A stretch of DNA of 64,000 nucleotides from Mactra quadrangularis (lineage: Eukaryota > Mollusca > Bivalvia > Venerida > Mactridae): the NCBI GenBank assembly GCA_025267735.1, contig CM046304.1, positions 15,996,001-16,060,000 of the forward strand, read 5' to 3'. Below, one piece after another: positions 1 through 10,932 of this stretch. Below the pieces are notes generated by a model. The model was not told where the DNA came from. It did not search any database and worked only from the letters and a program-made list of their open reading frames with translations. The position numbers were made by a program, and so were the translations under genes. Within the stretch, counting starts at the first letter, position 1; the number at the start of each line of letters is the position of its first letter.

Positions 1-269
1 CAAAGTCACCTTATACAATCTCTCGCGAAAAGTTGTTGTCCCTGATACACAAAAAAAGAAAAATCTGAGTTCCCATTCAATGTGACTTCCTACTCAAAAC
101 CACCTGTTCCGCTATATAAATAGCGAAGCATTATAAGGTATTCTGATTTTAATCAGATTGTGTCATTATGATGAGCATCGAGCTAAACATCCAATTAGTG
201 TGAACCTTAGTTAAACACTCCAGAGAGTTTTACGCCGTCACGAATACGGCGGCAATTAATAAGTTTATA

Positions 270-646
270 AGTTTGTATGGCGTGTGGAACGTTGCAAAAT
301 TAAAAAACAATTATATGCGATAATTTCATATTAATGTTTTATAATTTAACATTCATGTGGTATAAAAATGCCTTACGATTATTGAACATATTTTTTTTTT
401 ACCATACAAATATATTCGCTTTGAATATAAATGGAAATATAGAATATGAATGAGTTTATACCACATAAATTTAATTTTTACAACATAAATAAAAACAGAA
501 TATAAATGTGAAATTATAGCACATAAATATATTTTTCGAATGTAAATAATTTTATTCTATATAAATTTTATTTTTTACCACATGCATATGAAATTATGGC
601 ATATCATTTTTTTAATTTTGCAACGTTTCACACGCCATAACTTTGT
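270..646. mobile_element. MITE-like element with ~52-bp terminal inverted repeats
   Basis: The left arm (276-329) begins TATGGCGTGTGGAACGTTGC. The right arm (588-639) is its reverse complement with a few mismatches, ending in CAACGTTTCACACGCCATA. The interior is AT-rich with repeated ATAAAT-type words and no coding frame. This is a non-autonomous inverted-repeat element; the superfamily is not determined. Confidence 0.75.
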
Positions 647-664
647 GTATAATATTTAATGACG

Positions 665-835
665 TACAGACAACATTTTAAAGAGTCTTGACAATTTTAT
701 TTCGTATATATTAAAGTCTAAAGAGTATGATCATTTTACGTCGTATATGCTAGAGTCCAAACATTTTGACCATTTAATATTGTATGGACATTCCCAAAAA
801 TTTGACAATTTCATAATGTATATTTTAAACCATTC
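665..835. repeat. Degenerate ~38-40 bp tandem repeat, about four units
   Basis: Successive units share the pattern AAAGAGTCTTGACAATTTTA followed by a TCGTATAT-like word and a TAAAGTC-like end. The units diverge progressively, so this is an old tandem array. Confidence 0.5.
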
Positions 836-1506
836 TGATTAAAACCCGATATAAAATTTTCCGCTCGCATACTAGCTAATTTAGATCTGGCCTTTTTTTA
901 AACGAGGGTCACGTTCAGGTGACCTTTTCTCATCATAATATTAATGACGAAATTGTTATGATACCTATAACTTGTTTACAGTGTCTACGTCACGCAGTTT
1001 GAAATGAGACGTCCAATCCAATCGCAGACAGTGAATAATACCGCTGTTAGATTAGCTCGCAAACCTCGGTCTAAATAAAGAAAGTACGAAATCAAAATGC
1101 TATTAATAGTGTTTCGTCTAGATGAAAGCTACGCAGTGATTAGTCGACATAAAGGTCGCCTCGACGCGACCCTGCATTGAGAAAGTAGAGATCCTGTACG
1201 ACAACGCTCTACAGGATATCTGTTTACGGAGATTGATTTTAAACGTGCATAATCATTCAGCTATATAGAAGGTTTAGTTTTACCGAAATGGTCGGACGAA
1301 CTACATTGTACTTACAGCTTCAAACATTTTGGATAACTTTGGTCAAAGTCTTTGGAATTTTAGCTTGACGAATGATGTGACAATAGTATGCCCTACAATA
1401 TCACGGTGGCAGTACCACAAGACTATGACATCACAAATGCTACGGTTTGAAGAAGAAAACAGTGAAAATCGGCCTCAACTCAAACTTTTATAGAGATGTT
1501 ATTCTT

Positions 1507-1512
1507 TTTATT
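1507..1512 (-). other. Candidate polyadenylation signal for the Shisa-like gene
   Basis: TTTATT on the plus strand reads AATAAA on the minus strand, about 420 bases past the stop codon at 1932. This is a motif match only; no cleavage site can be seen. Confidence 0.25.
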
Positions 1513-1931
1513 ATTGTCAGATTTGAATGATACCTCCGCAAAGCTAGGCAGAAAACTACGCCAAGATCATATATTTTGTTAACACCCTGAACTTTTTCTT
1601 TTGGGAGTGCTACAATGACTTGTAGTCGTCCTTTTTAATAGGTAAATCATTAGCAGCAAAAAGCATGAAACTGGCATTTAAGATGTGATGCGTAGCAAAT
1701 AGTATACACTTTTCTGCTAAGCATCGAGTAAGTATCATTGAAATCAGACAAGAAATAAAAGATCACCACAAGATCTGACGAGAGTATAAATACTTATAGC
1801 TCTTTAAAACTCTGAGTCGAGGCGGATTTTACAGTTCAAGTTTCTTCTTGAAACATTAGCATTTGTGAAATCATAGTCACGTGGTATTGCCGCCGTGAAT
1901 ATGTGAAAAAGTTAATCATAACAATAAAGTC

Positions 1932-2103
1932 TTAATATTTCCCGTAAGTTGGAGATTTGAACTTAAACTGTGGCACTGGTGAATTAGATAAGTTGTCGTC
2001 GTCGTATTCACCTTTATAGTACCATGGTCGTTTAGAACTGGACGTACCGCTCGATGTTCCGGGTTCAGCTATATCGGATAACCTGGTTTTATCATCAACG
2101 CTC
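1932..2103 (-). CDS. Shisa-like gene, exon 4 (C-terminal tail and stop)
   Basis: The acceptor TTTTAATTTCAG is a strong pyrimidine-rich 3' splice site. The exon completes Ser117 (TC+G) and encodes residues 118-173, including a TSSGTSSS stretch, KRPWYYKGEYDDD and the terminal SPTYGKY, then a stop. It is hydrophilic throughout, as expected for a cytosolic tail. Confidence 0.78.
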
Positions 2104-5100
2104 CTGAAATTAAAAGAAAACAATATTTATGCAGAATTGAGTTTGTTTCGGTTGGGTTTGCCGCAGCAATACATTGTATAGACCATATCATTCCATTGTA
2201 GGAGCAGCGGTCCATTGGAAGGACGCGCGTTTAGGGATCGAGAGGTCCTGGGTTTTAACCCTACTAGAGGCACTGCTAATTTCTTTGAGCAAGAAATTTA
2301 CCAACAGTGGTTCCACTCCACCCAGGTGTAAATGGGTACTGTGATGATCACCTGCCTGAAGGAATTTCAATGATCAGGAGACATCGTACAAGAATAGTAA
2401 AGTCAGCTGAATATGCCTATGGAAGCAGACTTTAAACCGCACTATATCTTCTTTAAATTAGCTTTAATATCACGGCGGTCAGTCAACTTATCATTTTTGG
2501 GAAGGCTAAATCTCTGTATTTAGCTGTTAACCAGTTACTAGACGTATACTCCCGTCAGCGACTGACAACTGTGCTACATGATTTAGAATCGGTGGAAGGA
2601 GAGAAAATGACCGTTAAAATCATTTCACGGACAAACTGCACGAAAGTATGCCCAGCGAGGGAATATAACCCACGACTCCTCGATCACTATACTTGTGCAT
2701 TACCGACTTGGCTAACCGGGCGGGTTTCTTACTCTCATGTATAGCTAGCGCAAATTTGCTTGAGACAGATTCGTACATTGCAAACTTCGATGCCGTATGT
2801 TTGCAAATTATAATGTTCTCTTAAATTGTATTTTGTTTCATTTCCACATGTTAGTTGCCACATAGCCAGTTGACAACAAACAAACGAAAGAACTCAACAA
2901 ACACAGAAAATTATGTGTTAAAGGGAGGTAATACATACGACTTTCTACAACATGAGCAACATCTGTCTCTCACAGATTTATCTCCCTTGCAACAATCACC
3001 ATCTCTCCAGAAATAACAACATACCAAAGATATCAACAATACAACGCCAGCAACACTTCCCCATAAAATAAGTTGTTCTCTCCTAAAAATATACACAACG
3101 TACGCATGGCAATAAGCTGTTCTTTGATGAAAATATACCAAAAGCTCATGTAAATAAGTGGGATTTGTATGATGCGTTACACGGACAGTCAGTCACCGTT
3201 TGATCATTCTCGTACCCAAAGGTTATAAGGATTCTCTATCTAACACCGAGAGTCTTGATAGCCTCTGGGTACGAGAATGACGATTAAAGCATCCAGGATA
3301 CGTGGGATAGGTAGTGATCCTGTCCTCCCTTCGGTGGCGAAAATGGCCATAATTCATTTAGTTTGTTGGTTCTTGCTCATTATAATCGATCCCATGCTGA
3401 ACATAGATGAATAGTTGCTGCTAGGTCTATCACAACAGCAAATTGTTTGCTACACGATTTTTACTCGTCTCGGCAATTTGTTTCTACACGGAGACATGGT
3501 CACCAACGATATTGCATTTTAGACCTTTGAGTATGTCCAATAAGCGTACATCGTTATTACACACAATACGAGTCAATAGAAGTCAATAAATAGATCACAA
3601 TAGGCTGCTTCTGTTTCTTTAAACAAATTCAGTGATACTTGTTGTTGATTTCGTAATTTACCAGAAGTGCTTTTCACAAAAAAATCTTACGATGATTTTC
3701 ATCGTAAGACAAAGGCAAGAAACATTAGTAATACGATCAATTTTAGCCAACAAATTTCAAATATTAATGAATTATGTAAAATATCCAATGCCTTATGAAT
3801 ATCATATCTTATTTATAAGGGCTGTCATGATACGCCATAAGCGTATCGCGGTATACCGCAATGTGGCGCGCCCAATCAGTTAAATTTTGATAACTTAAGG
3901 TCAGATGGAATGAACAATGGAAAAATGAGGTGAAGAATTTTATAATGAAATAAAAATATCGCCAAATACCGGTACGTTAAAATCGTACCGCGGAACATAT
4001 TGCAATATACCTGTTTACCGGTATATCGTGACAGCCTTAATATTTATGTATATTATATATCTGACTTGTAACCGGTGTGAAGAGTTTGAATGAAAACATG
4101 TTTACACTTACAATGATTTCTTTGATTGTTCCTCACAACAAGTGAAAGCACTATCTTCCTCACAACATTCTGGTTTACTTGCATCATTACAATAATAAAC
4201 ATTGCCTTGTCTATCTCCAAGAGCCTCGTCTTTATAACATTTGTTACATAATACAACTGAAAATATTAATAAAGCTAAGAAGCTAAGGAATTAAAGACTA
4301 AAGAAAATAAAATGCAATTAAAATATAGTCAAGCATGATGACTAGCATCAAGACTTGAGGACAGTATAATTTGCATTTATATTTGGTAAAATAACTTAGG
4401 GTATGTTCATGAGAATATGGGAAAATGACACATTAGCTTTCTATGTATTTGAAATTAATATATAAAAAGATTCACGAAACAATGAAAAAATAGTTTGTTG
4501 CATGATAGACAATCGATTAAAGTTATTACACAATGTACTATGATATTGAATGTTGACTATGGCGTATTGAATATAAAATATTTTATTAATGAAAAGAAAA
4601 AGTTACTTTTGACGTTACACAAATTGACGTCAGTATTGAACGCAACGTCACTATAAAAGCCAACGTGAATATCAATTCATTTCCTACACCGAAATTCATA
4701 CACAGGGAAGAATCATGAAACACAATCAAAACGGAACGAACCTTGCACACAGTGCATCGAAAATTTCTCGTTTTGTCGAGGATAATTTCATATACTCCAG
4801 TTTACTCGCTTTACACATGAGAATACGATCTAAACTGTTGTGTTTTTTTCTGGTCAATTTGGTCAAATAATATTCTTTAATGCATTTATTCAGAACTAAA
4901 CAAAGCACATCGGCATACACAGTTATAGTCTAATTTGAGTCTTTGAGCCGTGACAGGTTGGAAGCGCCCAATCATAACATTGACGATAGGTATCACCAGT
5001 AAGTACATGTACTACATTGAAAATAAGTTCAAACTATTGTATGTCAAATATATATGTATCGTTTTTACACCAATAAACATCTTCCAAAATAGCAGTCAGG

Positions 5101-8100
5101 TAACGATATGGTCACAAATGCCTCATGCAATAATGCCAGGTTAAATAAGTTTTGTCACCTTTTTGATGGAATATTCCAAAATTCTAAAAATACAAAAGTG
5201 CAGTCACGGCTCATCGGATAAAATCGAACGATATTTCAGTTTATTTTTCCGATACTGTTATATAGTGCACCTATAAATTACTCAAAAATCGAAGAAATAC
5301 AAGGGTTACTTCAATAGATCAAAAGTGCAATTTAATTGACCAAACTTTCCAGTCATGATTATAAAAGTACATTGAATAATCGATTGAGCAAATAATGAAA
5401 TAACATAAATATCGTTGCAATATATTCTTAGGTAGGCAAAAGATTGCTTTCAATTGCAATTGTACATTTTATGTGTAGTATTTCCTAAAATTTAAAACTG
5501 TGCCGTTCTAAAACACACGTGACTGTAACAATGCATTCGGAACAACCTCGGCGATCATCTGCGAAGGTTTATCTGCGTAGAAGATCGCCGAGGTAGTTCC
5601 AAATGTGTAACAATGTACAAAAAGCAGGAGGCTAACAGCTTCATAGTTAAATACTTAACAAAAAACAGGCCGTATACAACGACAAAATTACTATACAAAA
5701 CAGGCCGCTTTCTACGAAGTTTACCACAAAATGTAATTTTAAGTAGAAATATGTCCGAGGACAACTTTTTTTTAAGAATTGTCAATTTTCAATGCCAATT
5801 TAACGACATATATTCGAGAACTTTACGACGAATATTCAAGAACTTTACGACAAATATTCAAGCATTAAAAAAAAGAAGGTGAAGTTCCCTTGAACCCCGC
5901 CCCGCCATGTCCCGCCATGCCCCGCCAGATCCGCTATTAAATATATTGGTTTACTAAGCTCCCTACGAGTACTGGTAGCGTACGATTGTAAACGAAATAT
6001 GCATCGAGGACAATTTCAACCTTATTTATTAATACGAAGAGAAACGCGTACTGGGTTCTATATATACCGTCAAGATTTTTCACAGTGATCGGTAGATAAA
6101 ACAAGCCACACAAAATCTTACATAATACTTCAATTTGATGCTCATTTCTAATATTCCAGATGTAATTAACAAAAACTTAACTAATATAATGAAGTATTAA
6201 ATGAATGATCTCTTAGATTTTCCGGTCAATTTATTGACAGTAGGAAATATATACGCGGATTAATATTCATGCGGATACTGTTGGGCTTTACGCTTGAAGA
6301 TGTAATAGAAGTAATTATGATCAATCCGCGTGGAATGAGTTCATTTATGTAGGAACATATTTTTACTGTGGTAGCAGTAAGAATTAACTAATGCGGTGTG
6401 CTTATGTTAGGGGTCCCTAGCTTACCATTGACAGAATCAATTTTTATTTTCCTTCATTCCATAAGATCAGCGTCAAGCGAAATGCTGAATGTCAAGGTCG
6501 TGTTAATAGGGGCGTAGTTTCATTAGAATATCAAGAATTATGCAACATAGTTACTAAAGGATTTTGAAAGCATGTCCTCGCTGTGAAATCCTTTGAAATC
6601 TAAGATTAGCGTAAGTGGATTCTGCGAATGTTTTGGCGTTCCATGTTAAAATTAAACACTACTAACTTTTTTATACAACTTTATTTTATTTATTGGAGTT
6701 AACGCCGTGTCAACACAATTTAGGTCATTTTACGGCGTCCAGCGCACCTAACATAGCTTTCCTGGACCATTGTCTATAACCAGTACTCACCTACCCTTCC
6801 ACAAGTCCGGAAACCTCTCCATATTATCTAATCAATGGAGGAAAATCGACATTATTGTCAAATTTTCATGGAAGGGTATAACCTCCCCGGGTGGGATTCG
6901 AACCCGCACCCCCGCGGGCCAAGTATCCAAATCCCGGCGCGCTACCAACTGCGCTATCGACCCGGGTTTTTTATACAACATTGTATAATAAACTTAAAGC
7001 TGAAACTTCGATTTTCTCATTTTTTTTTCAAACAGCCGCTAAGAAACAGTGTGTTGACATTTTAGTATGTCATTTTGTGAATTAAGGAAACTACGCGCTT
7101 GGCATTTAAGCAACACGTTCACATTTTTAAAATCAAATATCATCTTTTCTAATACTCACACAATTGCGTACAGCCATTTTAGAAAGCAGTAAAGTGATGT
7201 ACAGATTGTAACAAGTTTAGTCTAAATTGACATACAACTATAAAGTTTGCTTTAAATATCAACATGTAACATGAGTACTTATATTTTATCTCGCCCCTTA
7301 TTCACATTAAAAGTTTAAAAGCTCGAGCTAGAAGGATCGAGACAGAAGTTCGATCGAAGCGGTTGTTTGACCCATCAGAATTCGCCAGTTAAATGTGCGT
7401 CCTTGTCTGGAAAATTCGAGATAGCCGAGTTCAAGCCTTCGTTCTTACACTGTACATTTTTTACTTAGCTTTACCTAAACAGTCGAACAAACCAGTCTTG
7501 GCCTTTAGTGTGCTACGGTGTCAAGAACTGCACTATTTGTACAAGGCCAAAACAAGTTGATCACGTGTTCTACGGATTTTTCTGGAAAAAATAGGACGAG
7601 CGAGCGAAGAAAAGAAATCTTAATTCAGTTGCTTTATAAAGCGGTTTGGCCAAATTTTTACGAGCGAGCGAGCGAAGAAATAAAAATATTTTTATTTCAA
7701 AAACATCAAAATTAGGTTAAAGTAAGATTCTATAGTCCGATTTTATCCGGTGAGCCGTGACTGCACTTTTGTATTTATAGATTTTTGGAATATTCCTTCA
7801 AAAAGGTAACACAGTTTATTAACCAACCAACTGATTACTGCCTTTATCATAATTATTCAAGTTTGATTTAAGTGACTCAATAGTCGTGGCGGTAAGACAC
7901 TTGGATTGTTAGACATTGTTTTTGCTACCCCGTGTTCGAATCCTGCTTAGTATCGTTTATTAATTTTTTATTTTTTTACTTTTTATTTTTTGCAATCATG
8001 GAAACGTACAACTCGAAATCTCTGTGCAGCACGAAGCCAAATGTATATAAAATAGAAAAGCATATTTGCCTGAGTTTGTGCTTTGCAATTACTTTGATGT

Positions 8101-9178
8101 CATACACTTAACTGTCTCGACCGCGTCTTATAGAAATGATTCTATGCACATGCTTTTTATAAGAAAGAGAAGTGAAATGGGATGCATGTAACTTTGGGAC
8201 ATTCGTTCGATTGTATCCTACTTTGATTTCTATTCAGCCACTGCATTTGAAGCCGAATGTATAATATAAATGTATTATTATTCGGTACAATGTAAATTGC
8301 TGGATATAAAAAATAAAGAACCAAGGAAATAAAATAAATAGAAAATAAACAAAATCAAATTATAGCACAACAATCATTATATGATACGGACAACTATCCA
8401 TGAATTTAATAATAAATTAAAAAATGTGGAGGCGGTGAGGTTCGAACCACTGCAGTAAAATTTATGCATTGGCCATATGTTTCTGACTCGTTACCGACTG
8501 CGATATTTTTAACAATGATTTTGAACTATTATATCATGCATATATACTTGAGATATTATAGTTTGTATTGATTTTTAGTGTAGTATTTACTGGTTTTACC
8601 TATCGTCATGGTTATGTTTAGACTCATCCAACTTGTCACGGCTCACCGAATAAAATCAGACTATACTTGATTTCTTTTACATTTTGTTTTCATAGTATGT
8701 CGTCGCTTGTATATTACGTAAAAAGAGGATGTTCGTCGACTTTCATTTTTACAAGTTAATTCAGAATTTCTTTCAAAAGTAACATCGCTACGAGTAAAAA
8801 TGTCATATTCTGAGCTCACTAACTAAAAAAATCTTACTTCAAAACGGACGAATATTCTGTTTCTTACACGTTTTTCTCTTTGTTTTGCTAGACATATTAG
8901 ACAAATAAAACGAAACTTCGTTTGTTAAGAAATAATATCGTTTCATAAAATGATATTAAACTTATATTTTCACTACAACTCAAATATGGGCATTTAAATT
9001 TTCATCGTACATTTTTATCGAGTAATAGTAGCACCACATTTCACCGTAAAGACTGAAAGCAGCAGCCTTTCTTCTTAAAATGAACATTCAATAGTACAGA
9101 ACACAATTGATACTTACTGTTAATACAAAGACAAAAACCAAAAATTAACCAAATCCAGAAGTTGAATTCAGCCGCCAT
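1932..9178 (-). CDS. Shisa-like (six-cysteine, single-pass) membrane protein, complete four-exon gene
   Basis: CDS joins complement 9178-9118, 4256-4112, 3082-2939 and 2103-1932: 522 bases, 173 residues. All junctions are GT...AG and in phase (1, 2, 2). Residues 1-21 form a hydrophobic signal peptide (MAAEFNFWIWLIFGFCLC). Residues 22-69 are a short ectodomain with Cys at 24, 27, 43, 51, 52, 60 and 61, in the order CxxC, YYC, CC, CC. Residues about 73-94 are one membrane helix. The cytosolic tail starts with eight cysteines (90, 91, 99, 100, 110, 111, 113, 114), likely palmitoylation sites by analogy, then a Ser/Thr-rich and tyrosine-containing end (SPTYGKY). Signal peptide, CC/CC ectodomain, helix and tail are the plan of the Shisa/CYYR1/WBP1/VOPP1 group, thought to be membrane adaptors. 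Subfamily is unresolved, and no PPxY motif is visible. An in-frame upstream ATG at 9226 would add 16 residues; the 9178 start better exposes the signal peptide. Confidence 0.78.
2196..2450 (+). mobile_element. tRNA-derived SINE, family 3 (plus orientation)
   Basis: The head reads AGCAGCGGTCCATTGGAAGG with a B-box-like GGTCCTGGGTTTTAACCC. The body contains TTGAGCAAGAAATTTACC and ACCCAGGTGTAAATGGGTAC. The tail contains GGAAGCAGACTTTAAACCGC. Related copies lie at 14392-14640, 35318-35573 and 47690-47850. It sits in intron 3 of the Shisa-like gene. Confidence 0.75.
2466..2727 (-). mobile_element. tRNA-derived SINE, family 1 (minus orientation)
   Basis: Reading the minus strand, a tRNA-like head with a degraded B box comes first, followed by a body shared with the copy at 10933-11242 (GGCTAAATCTC...TTTAGCTGTTAACCA on the plus strand) and an end in GACTGACCGCCGTGAT. 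It is diverged and lies in intron 3 of the Shisa-like gene. Confidence 0.7.
2939..3082 (-). CDS. Shisa-like gene, exon 3 (membrane helix, cysteine-rich juxtamembrane)
   Basis: Acceptor TATATTTTTAG|G; donor TC|GTATGT. It encodes residues 70-116: a short charged start, the helix LILWGSVAGVVLLISLVCC (about 73-91), then FWRDGDCCKGDK and CCSCCRK. It carries 1 base at the 5' side and 2 at the 3' side of whole codons, matching both neighbours. Confidence 0.8.
3205..3279. mobile_element. Fold-back hairpin element, family FB1
   Basis: Imperfect palindrome with outer arms CATTCTCGTACCCA...TGGGTACGAGAATG. The same hairpin type is at 12621-12696, 16411-16469 and 23737-23794, with a half copy at 34806-34837. 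Confidence 0.75.
3661..3812 (-). mobile_element. Truncated copy of the TTACGAT double-hairpin MITE
   Basis: It starts CCAGAAGTGCTTTTCACAAA, then carries the terminal palindrome CTTACGATGATTTTCATCGTAAG-type (about 3687-3710) and part of the body found at 36292-36540, in inverse orientation. It is cut off where another element begins at 3817. The 83-codon plus-strand frame over it is a by-product of the element. Confidence 0.65.
3817..4039. mobile_element. hAT-like MITE (AGGGCTGTCAcGATAtaCC termini)
   Basis: Left end AAGGGCTGTCATGATACGCC; right end, reverse complemented, TAAGGCTGTCACGATATACC. The interior contains further inverted CGGTATACCG-like words. The flanks TTATTTAT and ATATTTAT may be an 8-bp target duplication, as hAT elements make. 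Non-coding, about 223 bp. It lies next to a truncated element in intron 2 of the Shisa-like gene. Confidence 0.65.
4112..4256 (-). CDS. Shisa-like gene, exon 2 (cysteine-rich ectodomain)
   Basis: Acceptor ATATTTTCAG|TT; donor TT|GTAAGTG. It encodes residues 22-68 with CNKC, NVYYC, PECC and FTCC cysteine clusters, ending EEQSKKS. The phase-1 entry and phase-2 exit match exons 1 and 3. Another frame across it stays open but lacks this cysteine pattern and does not join in phase. Confidence 0.8.
4924..5234. mobile_element. Short inverted-repeat element with GAGCCGTGAC ends (copy A)
   Basis: The left end TATAGTCTAATTTGAGTC...GAGCCGTGAC and the right end GCAGTCACGGCTCATCGGAT are inverted repeats. 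The body matches, in reverse orientation, both ends of the 935-bp element at 7731-8665. It includes a degenerate tRNA-like word (about 5090-5135). It sits in intron 1 of the Shisa-like gene. Confidence 0.65.
5534..5605. mobile_element. Fold-back hairpin element, family FB2
   Basis: Palindrome with arms CATTCGGAACAACCTCGGCG and CGCCGAGGTAGTTCCAAATG around an AT-rich loop. The same architecture is at 12749-12811, 16857-16931, 35761-35812 (weak) and 49930-50005, with a half copy near 53424-53446. Confidence 0.75.
6680..6970 (-). mobile_element. tRNA-derived SINE, family 2 (minus orientation)
   Basis: The minus strand begins with a well-kept tRNA-like head, CCCGGGTCGATAGCGCAGTT, with B box GGTTCGAATCCCACCC. 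The body is shared with 12171-12366 and 34640-34905, and the tail contains GTTGACACGGCGTTAACTCC. The head folds like a tRNA but runs directly into SINE body. The three short plus-strand frames here are by-products. Confidence 0.8.
7731..8665. mobile_element. 935-bp inverted-repeat element with two convergent tRNA-like modules (copy B)
   Basis: Ends: TATAGTCCGATTTTATCCGG then TGAGCCGTGAC on the left, and the inverse GTCACGGCTCACCGAATAAA ATCAGACTATA on the right. Inside are two tRNA-promoter-like blocks facing each other: plus strand about 7883-7955 (TGGCGGTAAGAC ... GTGTTCGAATCCTGC) and minus strand about 8440-8507 (GTCGGTAACGAGTC ... GTGGTTCGAACCTCACC). No long coding frame. Copy A is a short relative. 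It lies in intron 1 of the Shisa-like gene. Confidence 0.65.
9118..9178 (-). CDS. Shisa-like gene, exon 1 (start codon, signal peptide)
   Basis: ATG at 9178-9176, sequence MAAEFNFWIWLIFGFCLCIN, then split Ile21 (A+TT) at donor A|GTAAGTATC. The strongly hydrophobic stretch is a classic signal peptide. The ATGGCGGC start context also resembles a YY1-type promoter-proximal motif. Confidence 0.78.
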
Positions 9179-9447
9179 ATTTCTTTGATGGCAAACTGTC
9201 AATTTACTAAAACGTTTTGTTTTCACATTTCCTCGCTATCAAAAATCGTTGTGTCATTCAATGTACTCCAGTCAAATAAACAAAAACCTTTTAAAATAAA
9301 TCTACCGATATATAGATTTCATTTGTTTTTGCTTGATTGTCCGCCATGCTGAGGCATATTAGCCAATCCTAGATGGCGCTTTCAACAAGCTTCGTAATAG
9401 GAAAAATAAACTCACAATTTATAATGTATTCATACGCTGAACCATTT

Positions 9448-9986
9448 TACGGTGCCCCTAAAGTGACATTTTGAAATACTTCACATTATTACAATTTATT
9501 TCCTTTTTAAGGAATATTTCATTGAATTTCGTTTTTACAAAATATTGTTTCGATTTTACGAAAAATTGTTTGTTTAGTTTTTACAAAATAGTGTTCGTTT
9601 TTACAAAATTTTGTTTCGTTTTTACAAAATATTGTTTCGTTTTTACAAAATTATGTTTCGTTTTTACAAAATCTTGTTTCGTTTTAAAGAAATAATTTCG
9701 TTTTTTCGAAATAATTATTATGTTTTATAAAAAACATGTATTTTTATTTCGTTTTTTACGAAAAAAATGAATAAGTATTTCGTTAATACGAAAGAAAATA
9801 TTACGCTTTTCGGAATATTATTTCGTTTTTGTTTTCAAAATAAGTATTACGTTTTACAAAATGATATTATTTCGATTTTTACGACATAATCATTTCGTTT
9901 AAACGTACCATGTAATATTTTCTTAAAAATGAAATAATTGTGAAAAATGAAAAAAGTATTTAAAATGTCACTTTTGGGGCTCCGTA
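9448..9986. mobile_element. Inverted-repeat element with internal TTTCGTTTTTACAAAATATTG tandem repeat
   Basis: Left end TACGGTGCCCCTAAAGTGAC, right end inverse GTCACTTTTGGGGCTCCGTA; the arms extend about 35 bp with few mismatches. The interior (about 9520-9690) is a ~21-bp tandem repeat CGTTTTTACAAAATATTGTTT, decaying into similar TTTCGTTTT words to 9930. A 74-codon plus-strand frame across it is translated repeat, not a gene. Confidence 0.75.
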
Positions 9987-10932
9987 CTTTTTATTCCGTA
10001 GTTACATATGAATTATCTCACTATTGATTTCCATGAAGTGGATGTTTAGATTATTTTCACTCTATGGCTAAATGGGACAATTTTATAATATCAAAGCTTT
10101 ATATGGATACCTTATTGACTGTTTGGTAAAGGTTCCGAATGAATAAACTGGCGGTCATCTAATTGTACAAAACATGACACATTTTGTACAAAACAAATGG
10201 TGTTGACTTAAATCGTTGATGTTGTGTACTTTAGTAATAGACTTTTATAGATTTAAGTTTGAAAACTTTTAGTTTGTTGGTTAGTATCTGATCTTTATTG
10301 ACAGCAAAAATAATATCTCATGGCATTTATTGAAAACTTTGCTGGAACAAATCAAATGTTGGTAAGTTTTTTGCCTACAATAGCAAAAGTCAACTTTTCC
10401 AAACAAATATCTTACGACCAAAATCATCGGACGTTTATTTGTGTGCATTGTTAGCAGGTCGTCTGAACACTGGCACTAGAGTCTGTAACTCATGATCTTA
10501 AAATAACATGTTCCGATTAATAGTCCCTCTGTTTACGTGTACACTGCCTTATACTGGACATAATATTAAAAAAAAACACCATAATTCAAGCCCTACCACA
10601 GGACCACTGCTACTACAGTATTTGTGTTTGTTGACAATACATAATACGTATATTATTATCAAAGCATACTTGCGCTTAATTTTACGACTTTAAGGATTAT
10701 GATGCTAGTGCTCTTATATGCCAAAAAAGATTTAGTTTACTATATGACAGACAGCCTGGTAGAAGTCTTCATAGCACCATGAAAACCATATTTCTATAAG
10801 GAATCGGATATACTTTGTGCAAGTTGACCTAAGGTATACATTTCCCCTCGTATGATCTCTTGAGCTTTTGTCAAAGGTCTCTTAAGGCATGGACCCAATA
10901 AACAAATAATATAGGGTCCTTTCTCATGATGT

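Larger units (their letters stand above)
1..1931. other. Region downstream of the Shisa-like gene
   Basis: AT-rich non-coding sequence. It holds an inverted-repeat element (270-646), a short degenerate tandem repeat (about 665-835) and a possible polyadenylation signal for the minus-strand gene. I see no convincing coding exon here on either strand. Confidence 0.6.

Noticed and set aside
4726..4920. Alternative first exon for the Shisa-like gene (64-codon minus frame)
   Set aside because: No signal peptide and no donor in phase 1. The exon at 9178-9118 gives both.
6890..6970. tRNA gene on the minus strand (good acceptor-stem complementarity and B box)
   Set aside because: The sequence runs without a break into the body and tail of SINE family 2, and two other copies (12171-12366, 34640-34905) share that body. 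A tRNA-derived SINE head explains it.
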